Source of the DNA: Alphaproteobacteria bacterium MarineAlpha9_Bin3
GTDB taxonomy: Bacteria; Pseudomonadota; Alphaproteobacteria; TMED109
Length of the DNA: 41,594 nt
Direction: 5' to 3'
Assembly: GCA_002937655.1 (NCBI GenBank)
Contig: PTKH01000011.1
Coordinates: forward strand, 1-41,594
Shown here: piece after piece, positions 9,300-17,576 of the stretch
How positions within the stretch are numbered: position 1 is the first letter of the stretch
Layout of the letters: the number at the start of each line of letters is the position of its first letter
Program-made: the position numbers and the translations under genes
The notes under the pieces: model-generated
The model's database searches: none
The model's input: only the letters and a program-made list of their open reading frames with translations
What the model was told of the DNA's origin: nothing

Positions 9300-9310
9300 C
9301 TAATTATACC

Positions 9311-10237
9311 CTATGGTTTATTGCTACAACTAGCGCCGCCCAAAACACAAAACTTAGAGCAAAATGGATGATTTAAATAAACTCTTTTAAATGAATTCTT
9401 TAGATTACTACCATAACTAAAATTATTTTCATATGGTATTAAAGTACAAGACACTACATGAGTTTTTGAATCTTCTTTACGTTTTACTATCATTCTGGAA
9501 TTAGCACACATCATATCTTTAGGATTACTATCTAATATTTCCCAACAACTTTTTGTAATTTCTGGAGTATTATCTTGTAAATTCATTTCAGGAAATAATA
9601 CTAAATGATCATTATTATAAGCATTAATATCTAGATTGTTCTCTTTAAATAATTTTGCAAAGCCATCTCTTACAATTTTTTCGTCTTTATTTATTATTCT
9701 TGAAGCAATATTAATTCTAAAATTATTATTTACAAGCCATCTAATCCCTTTAATGGCTTTATCCCATGTATTAATACCTCTAATCTTCTCGTGCTCTTCT
9801 TTATTAAAATGATCAAGCGAAATTCTTAAGGTTAGTTTGGAGTAATTTGAAAATTTTATTAATTCTTTAATTTTATTCAGCATAGGTTGCATAGCATTAG
9901 TTAGAACTAAGATATTATAATTCTCTTTTATAAATAAACTTAATATTGATATTATTTCTTTATTCATAAAAGGTTCTCCACCAGTAATACCTATTGTATT
10001 ACAAGATAAATTATATTTCTTTATTTGCTTTAAATATTTTTCTACATCTTTTTGGGTTAAATATAATAATTTATTATTAGTCGGGCTTGATTCTATATAA
10101 CAACCTTCACAAGAGATATTACATAAAGTTCCGGTATTAAACCATAAGGTGTTCAAGCCATTAAATTTCACATAAGCTCTTTCATCGCCTAATGCAGTTA
10201 TATACTTATGATTAAATTTTTTTTCTATTTTACTCAT
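9311..10237 (-). CDS. Radical SAM protein with extra C-terminal cysteines, function unknown
   Basis: The protein has 308 residues. The radical SAM [4Fe-4S] motif is CxxxCxxC at Cys39, Cys43 and Cys46 (in TLCNISCEGCY). GGEP at residues 86-89 is the AdoMet-contact motif. LRISLDHFNKEEHEKIRG (about 137-154) fits the next strand and helix of the barrel. After the core come six further cysteines: 231, 244, 264, 293, 297 and 304, the last three as CSKFCVLGGASC. That pattern suggests a SPASM- or twitch-like domain holding an auxiliary Fe-S cluster, although the spacing is not a textbook SPASM match. I do not recognise the substrate. Its operon partners are a MaoC-like hydratase 16 bases upstream and apaG 11 bases downstream. 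The superfamily is certain and the function is open. Confidence 0.88.
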   Translation of the reverse strand: MSKIEKKFNHKYITALGDERAYVKFNGLNTLWFNTGTLCNISCEGCYIESSPTNNKLLYLTQKDVEKYLKQIKKYNLSCNTIGITGGEPFMNKEIISILSLFIKENYNILVLTNAMQPMLNKIKELIKFSNYSKLTLRISLDHFNKEEHEKIRGINTWDKAIKGIRWLVNNNFRINIASRIINKDEKIVRDGFAKLFKENNLDINAYNNDHLVLFPEMNLQDNTPEITKSCWEILDSNPKDMMCANSRMIVKRKEDSKTHVVSCTLIPYENNFSYGSNLKNSFKRVYLNHPFCSKFCVLGGASCSNKP

Positions 10238-10253
10238 AATAAATCTTTATGAT

Positions 10254-10703
10254 TTAATTTTTTCTTCTTACTATACTTATACTTTGTAAGGTCATAATCA
10301 ACTCATTATTACTATTAAATACTTTAGAATCTATGATCATACTGCCTATATTAGGTTTTGATTTACTTGGTGTTTTACTAATAATTTCTAGTTCTCCTTT
10401 AATAGTTTCATTAGGAAATAGAGGTTTTAGCCATCTTATCTGATTCATACCTGGAGAGCCTAGTGAGGCTAAATCAATTAATAAACCATCATATAGCATT
10501 CTCATGTATAGAGAACAGGTATGCCAACCAGAAGCACATAAGCCTCCAAAGAGAGAATCTTTAGCTTTTTCTTTATCAATATGAAATGGTTGTGGATCAA
10601 ATTTTTTTGCAAATTCAATTATTTCTTTTTCTGAAATTGATATAGGGCCAATTTCAATTTTTTGACCTACAGATAGATCTTCATAATATATCATTTTTTT
10701 CAT
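10254..10703 (-). CDS. MaoC family dehydratase / hotdog-fold protein
   Basis: The protein has 149 residues and the single hotdog domain of MaoC-like (R)-specific enoyl-CoA hydratases. It starts with YYEDLSVGQKIEIG, then has EIIEFAKKFDPQPFHID, the hydratase signature region in which Asp and His are the catalytic pair, then LFGGLCASGWHTCSL and GSPGMNQIRWLKPLFPNETI. Enzymes of this type hydrate trans-2-enoyl-CoA to 3-hydroxyacyl-CoA, but many MaoC paralogues have unknown substrates. The start is ATG 10703, with a second in-frame ATG three codons on. It is the first gene of the minus-strand operon with the radical SAM gene and apaG, and is divergent from gltB across 245 bases. The family is sure; the precise substrate is not. 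Confidence 0.88.
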   Translation of the reverse strand: MKKMIYYEDLSVGQKIEIGPISISEKEIIEFAKKFDPQPFHIDKEKAKDSLFGGLCASGWHTCSLYMRMLYDGLLIDLASLGSPGMNQIRWLKPLFPNETIKGELEIISKTPSKSKPNIGSMIIDSKVFNSNNELIMTLQSISIVRRKN

Positions 10704-10734
10704 TATTTACCTTTAAATTTATTAAATCTAAACT

Positions 10735-10753
10735 ATGTTGTTATTAACAGCAT
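10735..10753. promoter_or_regulatory. 19-base near-perfect dyad in the maoC/gltB intergenic region
   Basis: The sequence ATGTTGTTATTAACAGCAT reads the same on both strands except for one mismatched pair and the central base; its core TGTTATTAACA is a perfect palindrome apart from the central base. It lies 32 bases upstream of the maoC-like start and about 145 bases before the gltB promoter candidate, so it could be an operator for the minus-strand operon. No regulator can be named from the sequence. In such AT-rich DNA a chance dyad is possible. Confidence 0.3.
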
Positions 10754-10770
10754 AATATACTATATTGGGC

Positions 10771-10794
10771 ATCATATAACTGCTATAATATGAT
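10771..10794. repeat. Inverted repeat (7-base arms, 10-base loop)
   Basis: The arms ATCATAT (10771-10777) and ATATGAT (10788-10794) are perfectly complementary and separated by ten bases. It lies 18 bases from the dyad at 10735-10753, in the region between the divergent maoC-like and gltB genes. It could be a second regulator site. It lacks a GC-rich stem and a following T-run, so it is not convincing as a terminator. Confidence 0.25.
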
Positions 10795-10898
10795 CCTACA
10801 AATATTACATATTTAGGTGCTTTTATAGTTAAAAATAATGAATTAAGATACATAAATGCATTTATTTTAATTCTAGCAATTAATTTTATTATTTATGT

Positions 10899-10927
10899 TT
10901 GCTTGTAGGTTAAATTTTGTTTAATCT
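10899..10927 (+). promoter_or_regulatory. Candidate sigma-70 promoter of gltBD
   Basis: TTGCTT (10899-10904) and TAATCT (10922-10927) are separated by exactly 17 bases, each matching four of the six consensus positions. Transcription would start near 10934. That leaves about 15 bases before ATG 10949 and about 45 before ATG 10979. It is the best-placed hexamer pair I saw upstream of gltB, but AT-rich DNA gives many chance matches. Confidence 0.4.
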
Positions 10928-10948
10928 CCGCATCTTTAGAATTGATAT

Positions 10949-13900
10949 ATGTATGAATGTGAGAATGAAGAAATAAGAATGAGAAATAAAAATAAAAATA
11001 TTAGTTTTAGTAAAAGACCTAGTAACCAAGGCTTGTATGACTCTAACTTCGAGCATGATGCATGTGGAATAGGGTTTGTAGCTAATATTAAAGGTAATAA
11101 AGAGCATTCAATCATATTGGATGGTTTAAAAATTTTAGATAATTTAACTCATAGGGGTGCTGTGGGTGCAGACCCAACATTAGGTGATGGTGCAGGATTA
11201 CTTCTTCAGATTCCTGATCAATTTTTAAGGGAAGAATGTAAAAAAGAAGGTATAATACTTCCTAACGAGGGTAGTTACGCTGTTGCGCAGGTATTTTTTC
11301 CGAATGATAATTCTTCAATAAAATATACAAAAGAAATATTTACAAAAGTTCTAGAAGAAAATAATACTGAGATAATTTTTTGGAGAAAAGTGCCAGTAAA
11401 TGAAAAAGCAATATCTAAGTCACTGAATTCTACTGCACCTGTAATAATGCAAGCATTTGTAATACCTAAAGATAAAAATATTAATCAGGATGAGTTAGAA
11501 AGAAAAATATTCATAGTTAGAAAAATTTTATCAAATCAGTTTAGGACGGATAAAATTTTAATCAAAAAGAATCAAAATATTTATATATGTTCTTTTTCTA
11601 GCAGAACTTTAAACTATAAAGGCATGCTTTTATCTGATACCGTTGGCGCATATTTTACTGATTTAGAGGACAAAAGAGTAGTTAGCGCATTAGCTCTTGT
11701 GCATCAAAGATTTTCTACTAATACTTTTCCATCTTGGGATTTAGCTCAACCTTTTAGAATGATATGTCATAATGGAGAAATTAACACACTTCGTGGGAAC
11801 GTTAATTGGATGAATGCTAGAAAGCATATGATGTCATCAAAAGTTTTAGGAGATGATTTAAAAAAAATATGGCCCATAATTGCTGAGGGCCAGTCTGATT
11901 CAGCATGTTTTGATAATGCTTTAGAATTATTAATTATGGGAGGATATAGCTTATCTCACGCGATGATGTTGTTAATTCCAGAGGCCTGGCAAAATAATAA
12001 CTTAATGGACAAAAGTAGAAAAGCATTTTACGAATATAACTCCTCTGTAATGGAACCTTGGGATGGTCCTGCAGCAGTAGCATTTACGGATGGAAAGCAA
12101 ATAGGTGCAACTCTAGATAGAAATGGCCTAAGACCAGCAAGATATTTCATTACTGATAAAGACAAAATAGTTTTATCTTCTGAAATGGGAGTATTGCCTC
12201 ACCCTGAAGAGAAAATTAAGGAAAAATGGAGATTGCAACCAGGAAAAATGCTTTTAATAGATTTGGAGAAAGGGGCAATAATTACAGACCAAGAACTAAA
12301 AGAAGATATTGCAAATCAATTCCCTTATCAGGAAATATTACGAAAAAGTAATCTCGTTATTGACAATTTAAAATCTATAAATATAGATCAAGAAAAATAT
12401 GACTCAGAGTTAAAATTGGATCTACAACAAGCATTTGGTTATACTCAAGAAGATATAAAATTTTTAATGTCGCCTATGGTTGAGAATGGGCAAGAAGCTA
12501 CGGGGTCTATGGGTACGGATACGCCAATAGCAGTTCTATCATCAAAGCATAAACCTTTATATAATTTTTTTAAGCAGTTATTTGCACAAGTGACAAATCC
12601 TGCAATTGACCCCATCAGAGAAAAAATGGTTATGAGCCTTATGAGTATTTTAGGTCCTAGAAAAAATCTTTTATCTTTGAAGCCGTCAGATGATAAGTGC
12701 TTAAAGCTCAAGCAACCAATATTAACAAATAATAACATGTTAAAAATAAAGAACATTGATAAATATCCTGATAGTGGCCATAAAACTATTGTTTTAGATG
12801 CTACCTGTGATTTTAAAGACGGTATAATCGGCATGCATAATTCTTTAGAACAATTAAAATTAAATGCTGAAAAAGCTATTAAAAATGGTGCAAATATTTT
12901 AATTATATCAGACAAAAAAATATCTTCTAATAGGATAGCCTTGCCAGCTTTACTAGCAACAAGTATTGTTCATCAATATTTAGTTAAAGTTGGTTTAAGA
13001 ACTGAAGTAGGCTTAGCAGTAGAAACAGGGGAAGCAAGAGAAATTCATCATTTTTGTGTATTGGGTGGATATGGAGCTGATGCCATCAATCCTTACTTAG
13101 CCTTTTCTACTATAGAGGATATAATTTCAAACATATCAATATCATATGAAGTAGCTTGCGATAATTATATTAATGCTATTGGTAAGGGAATGTTAAAGGT
13201 TATGTCTAAGATGGGTATTTCTACATTTCAATCTTATAATGGAGCTCAAATATTTGACGCTGTCGGCCTATCTTCAGATTTTGTAAAAATATATTTTCCT
13301 GGAACACCTAGTAAGATAGAAGGTCTTTCTTTAAATGATATTTTAGAATCATCTTATGACTGCCATAAAAAAGCTTTTGGGTTGGAACAAGTACTGCAAA
13401 ATAATTTAGAAGTTGGAGGAGATTATGCATATAGAATTAGAGGTGAAGATCATGTTTGGACTCCAGACACAATTAAAGACCTGCAACATGCAGTAAGAGG
13501 AAACTATCCAGAAAAATATCAGTCTTATGCGAGCATTATTAATGAACAATCAGAGCAAAAGATGACTCCAAGAGGTTTATTTAAATTAAATGTTAATAAG
13601 AATCCACTTGATTTAAAGGCAGTAGAGTCTGCAGATAAGATAGTAAAAAGATTTGCTACTGGAGCGATGTCTTTTGGTTCGATATCCAGAGAGGCTCATA
13701 CTACACTCGCCTTAGCTATGAATAAAATTGGAGGTAAATCTAATACTGGTGAAGGTGGAGAAGAAGTAGATAGATTTGTTGTTAATGAAGATGGTTCTTC
13801 CATGCGATCTGCAATAAAACAAGTTGCCTCTGGTAGATTTGGAGTGACCGCGGAGTATTTAATTAATGCAGATGATATTCAAATTAAGATATCGCAGGGT

Positions 13901-15595
13901 GCTAAGCCAGGAGAAGGCGGACAGTTGCCTGGACATAAAGTAGATCCTGTCATTGCCAAAGTTAGGCATTCTACTCCTGGTGTTGGACTAATATCTCCGC
14001 CACCACATCATGATATTTATTCTATTGAAGATTTAGCACAATTAATTTTTGACTTAAAAAATGTTAATCCAGATGCAAGAATTAGCGTAAAATTAGTGTC
14101 CGAAATTGGAGTAGGTACTGTGGCAGCTGGTGTGGCAAAAGCCAGGGCTGATCACATAACTATTGCCGGTTATGAAGGGGGAACCGGTGCCAGTCCTTTA
14201 ACATCTATTAAACATGCGGGTTCTCCCTGGGAAATTGGTTTAGCAGAAACACAACAGACACTTGTTCTTAATGGATTAAGAGGCAGGACATCACTTCAAG
14301 TAGATGGAGGGTTTAGAACAGGAAGAGATGTTGTAATTGGAGCTTTATTAGGGGCAGATGAATTCGGTTTTGCAACCGCGCCTTTGATTGCATCTGGATG
14401 CATAATGATGAGAAAATGTCATTTAAATACTTGTCCTGTTGGAATTGCTACCCAAAATCCGGATTTAAGAAAAAAATTTACTGGTACTCCGGAACATGTG
14501 ATTAACTATTTCTTTTTTGTGGCTGAGGAAGTTAGAAACTTGATGGCTCAATTAGGGTTTAAAACATTTAATGAGATGATAGGACGAGTTGATAAGATAG
14601 ATACTAATCATGCGGTTAGTCACTGGAAAACAAAAAGCTTAGACTTTTCTAAATTATTTTATAAACCTGAAGTAGGTGATGATATCGCAATATATAATAC
14701 TGAGAAACAGGAACATCCCATTGATAATATTTTAGATAAAAAATTAATTCCTTTATTTGAGAAATATTTGGTAAATAAACAAAATCAAGTTATTGAATTG
14801 GACATTAAGAATACTGATAGAACCACAGGTGCTATGTTATCAGGGAAGATAGCTGCAATAAAAGGACATTCTGGCCTAAAAGAAAATTCGTTAAAAATTA
14901 ATTTTACTGGTACTGCTGGTCAATCATTTGGGGCTTTCTTAGCAAGAGGCGTAACCTTTAATCTTCATGGTGAAGCAAATGATTATGTAGGAAAAGGTTT
15001 GTCAGGAGGTAAATTAATAATAAGGCCAGTAAAAAATTCTAAGATAATTTCTGAAAATTCTATGGTCATAGGTAATACAGTATTATACGGAGCCATCTCG
15101 GGAGAATGTTTTTTTAATGGAATTGCTGGTGAACGTTATTGTGTAAGAAATTCAGGAGCTATATCTGTTATTGAAGGTTTAGGTGATCACGGATGTGAAT
15201 ATATGACAGGAGGTATAGTTCTTTGCTTAGGAGCTATTGGAAGAAATTTTGCTGCTGGTATGAGTGGAGGAATTGCTTATGTATTTGATCCTGACGATAA
15301 AATAAAAGGTTATTTGAATACAGAAATGGTTAATTTAGAAGATTTAGATATTAGTGGTAATCATAACTCAGAATATGATAATAATTTTAATATTTCTGAA
15401 AATCTTTTAATTGATGATGATTTGCGAATTAGGTTTTTAATAGATAAACATATAAAATATACAGACAGTAATTTGGCAAAAAATATTGTTAATAATTGGA
15501 AGAATAATATTAAATATTTCAAAAAAATAATGCCTATAGATTATAAAAAGGTATTAATTGAGAATGAAAAAAATAATACAAAAATTGTTGCATAA
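10949..15595 (+). CDS. gltB: Glutamate synthase (NADPH) large subunit
   Basis: The protein has 1548 residues, close to the usual 1500 or so. It makes glutamate from 2-oxoglutarate and the amide of glutamine. The class II amidotransferase domain is first: the catalytic Cys is in HDACGIGF (Cys39), exposed in the mature enzyme after removal of a propeptide. The FMN-binding synthase domain follows in the middle, with QISQGAKPGEGG-like and GGTGASP segments. The 3Fe-4S cysteines are in CIMMRKCHLNTC (Cys1151, 1157, 1162). The C-terminal GXGXG beta-helix domain is present. ATG 10949 gives a 38-residue leader with no ribosome site. ATG 10979 gives 28 residues, nearer the usual leader length, with a purine-rich GAAGAAATAAGA before it, and may be the true start. 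gltD follows by 14 bases. Confidence 0.96.
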   Translation: MYECENEEIRMRNKNKNISFSKRPSNQGLYDSNFEHDACGIGFVANIKGNKEHSIILDGLKILDNLTHRGAVGADPTLGDGAGLLLQIPDQFLREECKKEGIILPNEGSYAVAQVFFPNDNSSIKYTKEIFTKVLEENNTEIIFWRKVPVNEKAISKSLNSTAPVIMQAFVIPKDKNINQDELERKIFIVRKILSNQFRTDKILIKKNQNIYICSFSSRTLNYKGMLLSDTVGAYFTDLEDKRVVSALALVHQRFSTNTFPSWDLAQPFRMICHNGEINTLRGNVNWMNARKHMMSSKVLGDDLKKIWPIIAEGQSDSACFDNALELLIMGGYSLSHAMMLLIPEAWQNNNLMDKSRKAFYEYNSSVMEPWDGPAAVAFTDGKQIGATLDRNGLRPARYFITDKDKIVLSSEMGVLPHPEEKIKEKWRLQPGKMLLIDLEKGAIITDQELKEDIANQFPYQEILRKSNLVIDNLKSINIDQEKYDSELKLDLQQAFGYTQEDIKFLMSPMVENGQEATGSMGTDTPIAVLSSKHKPLYNFFKQLFAQVTNPAIDPIREKMVMSLMSILGPRKNLLSLKPSDDKCLKLKQPILTNNNMLKIKNIDKYPDSGHKTIVLDATCDFKDGIIGMHNSLEQLKLNAEKAIKNGANILIISDKKISSNRIALPALLATSIVHQYLVKVGLRTEVGLAVETGEAREIHHFCVLGGYGADAINPYLAFSTIEDIISNISISYEVACDNYINAIGKGMLKVMSKMGISTFQSYNGAQIFDAVGLSSDFVKIYFPGTPSKIEGLSLNDILESSYDCHKKAFGLEQVLQNNLEVGGDYAYRIRGEDHVWTPDTIKDLQHAVRGNYPEKYQSYASIINEQSEQKMTPRGLFKLNVNKNPLDLKAVESADKIVKRFATGAMSFGSISREAHTTLALAMNKIGGKSNTGEGGEEVDRFVVNEDGSSMRSAIKQVASGRFGVTAEYLINADDIQIKISQGAKPGEGGQLPGHKVDPVIAKVRHSTPGVGLISPPPHHDIYSIEDLAQLIFDLKNVNPDARISVKLVSEIGVGTVAAGVAKARADHITIAGYEGGTGASPLTSIKHAGSPWEIGLAETQQTLVLNGLRGRTSLQVDGGFRTGRDVVIGALLGADEFGFATAPLIASGCIMMRKCHLNTCPVGIATQNPDLRKKFTGTPEHVINYFFFVAEEVRNLMAQLGFKTFNEMIGRVDKIDTNHAVSHWKTKSLDFSKLFYKPEVGDDIAIYNTEKQEHPIDNILDKKLIPLFEKYLVNKQNQVIELDIKNTDRTTGAMLSGKIAAIKGHSGLKENSLKINFTGTAGQSFGAFLARGVTFNLHGEANDYVGKGLSGGKLIIRPVKNSKIISENSMVIGNTVLYGAISGECFFNGIAGERYCVRNSGAISVIEGLGDHGCEYMTGGIVLCLGAIGRNFAAGMSGGIAYVFDPDDKIKGYLNTEMVNLEDLDISGNHNSEYDNNFNISENLLIDDDLRIRFLIDKHIKYTDSNLAKNIVNNWKNNIKYFKKIMPIDYKKVLIENEKNNTKIVA

Positions 15596-15609
15596 ATAGA
15601 GGTAAGCAG

Positions 15610-17025
15610 ATGGGAAAAGTAACGGGGTTTTTAGAAATAGATAGAATTGATAAGTCTTATAAGCCAGTAGAAGAAAGACTTAAGAATTTTAATGAATTTA
15701 CAGAAGATCTTGATAAAAAAGTCATATCTGATCAAGGCTCACGCTGCATGGACTGTGGTATTCCTTATTGCCACTCGGGATGCCCTGTAAATAATATAAT
15801 ACCAGACTGGAACGATTTAGTTTATAATAATAAGTGGGAAGAAGCTATAGAGGTTCTTCATTCTACTAACAATTTCCCTGAATTTACTGGCAGAATTTGT
15901 CCTGCCCCATGTGAAGCAGCCTGTACATTAAATATAGACGATATTCCAGTAACCATTAAGAATATTGAGTGTGCAATTGTTGATAATGCATGGAATAAGG
16001 GCCTAATTAAGCCTCAGTTGTCAAATTTTAAAACAAACAAAAGTATAGCAATTATAGGTTCAGGTCCGGCTGGAATGGCAGCTTCACAGCAACTTATAAG
16101 GGTAGGCCATAATGTAACTCTTTTTGAAAAGAACAGTAAGATTGGCGGATTGTTGAGATATGGTATTCCAGATTTTAAAATGGAAAAACATTTAATTGAT
16201 AGAAGACAAAAACAGATGGAAGAAGAAGGCCTTATAGTGAAAACCAATGTAAATATTGGTGAAGATATTCGCTTAGATGAGTTAAAAAATGAATTTGATG
16301 CAATATTACTAAGCGGAGGTGCAGAGATACCAAGAGATCTTAAAATTCCTGGAAGAGAGTTAAGCGGAGTAATGTTTGCTATGGACTTTTTGCCCTATCA
16401 AAATAGAAGGGTTTCTGGGGAAGATTTTAATGATGTATTTAATATATCAGCAAAAGATAAAGATGTTGTTGTTATAGGTGGAGGAGATACAGGGTCAGAC
16501 TGTATAGGTACTTCTTTTAGGCAAGGTGCTAAAAGTGTGACACAAATAGAAATAATGCCTATACCTCCTGAAAAAGAAAATAAAGCTCTTACATGGCCAG
16601 ATTGGCCAATTAAAATGAGGGTATCTAGTTCACAGGCGGAGGGGGCTATAAGAGACTTTTCAGTATTAACAGATAGTTTTTATGGAGAAAATGGTACACT
16701 TAAGGGTTTAAAATGTCATAAAGTAGACGATAATATGAAAGTAATTCCAAATACTGAATTTAATATAAAAGCAGATCTTTCTTTATTAGCAATGGGTTTT
16801 ACAGGACCAGTTTTAAAAAATATAAATGATGGCTCATTTAAATTAGATAACAGAGGTAACATAAGTGCAAACACTAATGACTATAAGACTTCACAGAAAG
16901 GTATTTTTTCTGCAGGCGATATGAGAAGAGGGCAATCCCTTGTTGTATGGGCTATAAGAGAAGGAAGACAAGCAGCTAGATCAATAGACCAATATTTAAT
17001 GGGGTCTTCAGATTTACCTAAATAA
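15610..17025 (+). CDS. gltD: Glutamate synthase small subunit
   Basis: The protein has 471 residues, typical of GltD. It passes electrons from NADPH through FAD and Fe-S clusters to GltB. The N-terminal cysteine region holds CMDCGIPYCHSGC (Cys46, 49, 54, 58) and CPAPCEAAC (Cys97, 101, 105), which ligate two [4Fe-4S] clusters. The FAD-binding motif GSGPAG is at about 150-155 and the NADPH-binding motif VIGGGDTGSDC at about 288-298. The C-terminal AGD motif (FSAGDMRRG) contacts FAD. The start is ATG 15610, with GAGGTAAG just upstream. It is co-transcribed with gltB. The suf operon begins 76 bases downstream with its own promoter. Confidence 0.96.
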   Translation: MGKVTGFLEIDRIDKSYKPVEERLKNFNEFTEDLDKKVISDQGSRCMDCGIPYCHSGCPVNNIIPDWNDLVYNNKWEEAIEVLHSTNNFPEFTGRICPAPCEAACTLNIDDIPVTIKNIECAIVDNAWNKGLIKPQLSNFKTNKSIAIIGSGPAGMAASQQLIRVGHNVTLFEKNSKIGGLLRYGIPDFKMEKHLIDRRQKQMEEEGLIVKTNVNIGEDIRLDELKNEFDAILLSGGAEIPRDLKIPGRELSGVMFAMDFLPYQNRRVSGEDFNDVFNISAKDKDVVVIGGGDTGSDCIGTSFRQGAKSVTQIEIMPIPPEKENKALTWPDWPIKMRVSSSQAEGAIRDFSVLTDSFYGENGTLKGLKCHKVDDNMKVIPNTEFNIKADLSLLAMGFTGPVLKNINDGSFKLDNRGNISANTNDYKTSQKGIFSAGDMRRGQSLVVWAIREGRQAARSIDQYLMGSSDLPK

Positions 17026-17030
17026 ATAAT

Positions 17031-17055
17031 ATACTTGACCAATTTAGTCTAGAAT
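17031..17055 (+). promoter_or_regulatory. IscR type-1-like operator upstream of the suf operon
   Basis: The 25 bases start ATACTTGACC and end TTAGTCTAGAAT. Against the E. coli IscR type-1 consensus as I remember it (ATASYYGAC-T-RWWWY-AGTC-RRSTAT), 22 of 25 positions agree, including both GAC/GTC cores with the correct spacing. The site covers the -35 box of the promoter at 17035-17063, so a bound regulator would block RNA polymerase. The likely ligand is the Rrf2-family product of the gene starting at 17102. The match is seen directly; the regulation is inferred. Confidence 0.72.
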
Positions 17056-17063
17056 ACTATATA
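17035..17063 (+). promoter_or_regulatory. Sigma-70-type promoter of the suf operon
   Basis: TTGACC (17035-17040) and TATATA (17058-17063) are separated by 17 bases. The -35 hexamer matches five of six consensus positions and the -10 four of six. Transcription would begin near 17070, about 32 bases before the ATG of the Rrf2 regulator. The -35 box lies inside the IscR-like operator. Confidence 0.65.
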
Positions 17064-17101
17064 TCGCTATATATAACGATCTAATTTTGGGAAAATTTAT
17101 A

Positions 17102-17572
17102 ATGATAAAGGTATCTAGGATGGCAGATTATGCCATTCTTATAGTTTGTAAAATGTCTAGAGATGAGAATAAAGTTTATAGCGCTCATGATATTTCTTTA
17201 AACACATCATTAAAAATAACTACTATAAGTAAGATTTTAACAAAGCTTACTAAAGCTAATATTACTAGTTCTATTAGAGGGGTTAGTGGGGGATATAAGT
17301 TAGTAACGCAAGCAAAAGATATTTCTGTAGGAAATATAATAGATATAATTGATGGAAAAGTAGCATTAACTGTATGTGTTGAAGAAGGCGACCACAATAA
17401 TTGTGATTTAGTATCAATGTGCCCTTCTCAAAGTAACTGGCAAATAATAAATAATAAGATTCAGGAAGCATTAAATTCAGTAAATATTGAGGAAATGGCT
17501 AATCCATTTATTGCTAATTTAAAGTATAAAGAGAGTAATAAAGATTCTTTCAAAAACAATATAGTGGAATAA
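17102..17572 (+). CDS. Rrf2-family SUF regulator (IscR-like)
   Basis: Read from ATG 17102 the protein has 156 residues: a winged-helix DNA-binding domain ([12 protein letters not shown] to GGYKL), a linker helix, and three cysteines at 92, 101 and 107 in the region [17 protein letters not shown], the place where IscR holds its [2Fe-2S] cluster. A TTG at 17087 is in frame, but the ATG has a GGGAAA ribosome site and gives the usual N-terminus. Members leading alphaproteobacterial suf operons are known as the 'SUF system Fe-S assembly regulator' group. It is the first gene of the suf operon, 4 bases before sufB, and sits behind a site that looks like an IscR type-1 box, so it probably represses its own operon when loaded with a cluster. 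Confidence 0.9.
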   Translation: MIKVSRMADYAILIVCKMSRDENKVYSAHDISLNTSLKITTISKILTKLTKANITSSIRGVSGGYKLVTQAKDISVGNIIDIIDGKVALTVCVEEGDHNNCDLVSMCPSQSNWQIINNKIQEALNSVNIEEMANPFIANLKYKESNKDSFKNNIVE

Positions 17573-17576
17573 TATT

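Noticed and set aside
12445-12915. 156-residue open frame on the minus strand inside gltB
   Set aside because: It lies wholly antisense to a well-conserved part of GltB, has no family features and no ribosome site. Long shadow frames are expected in such AT-rich coding DNA.
17087-17101. TTG 17087 as start of the Rrf2 regulator
   Set aside because: The ATG at 17102 has GGGAAA upstream and gives the typical [11 protein letters not shown] start of the family.
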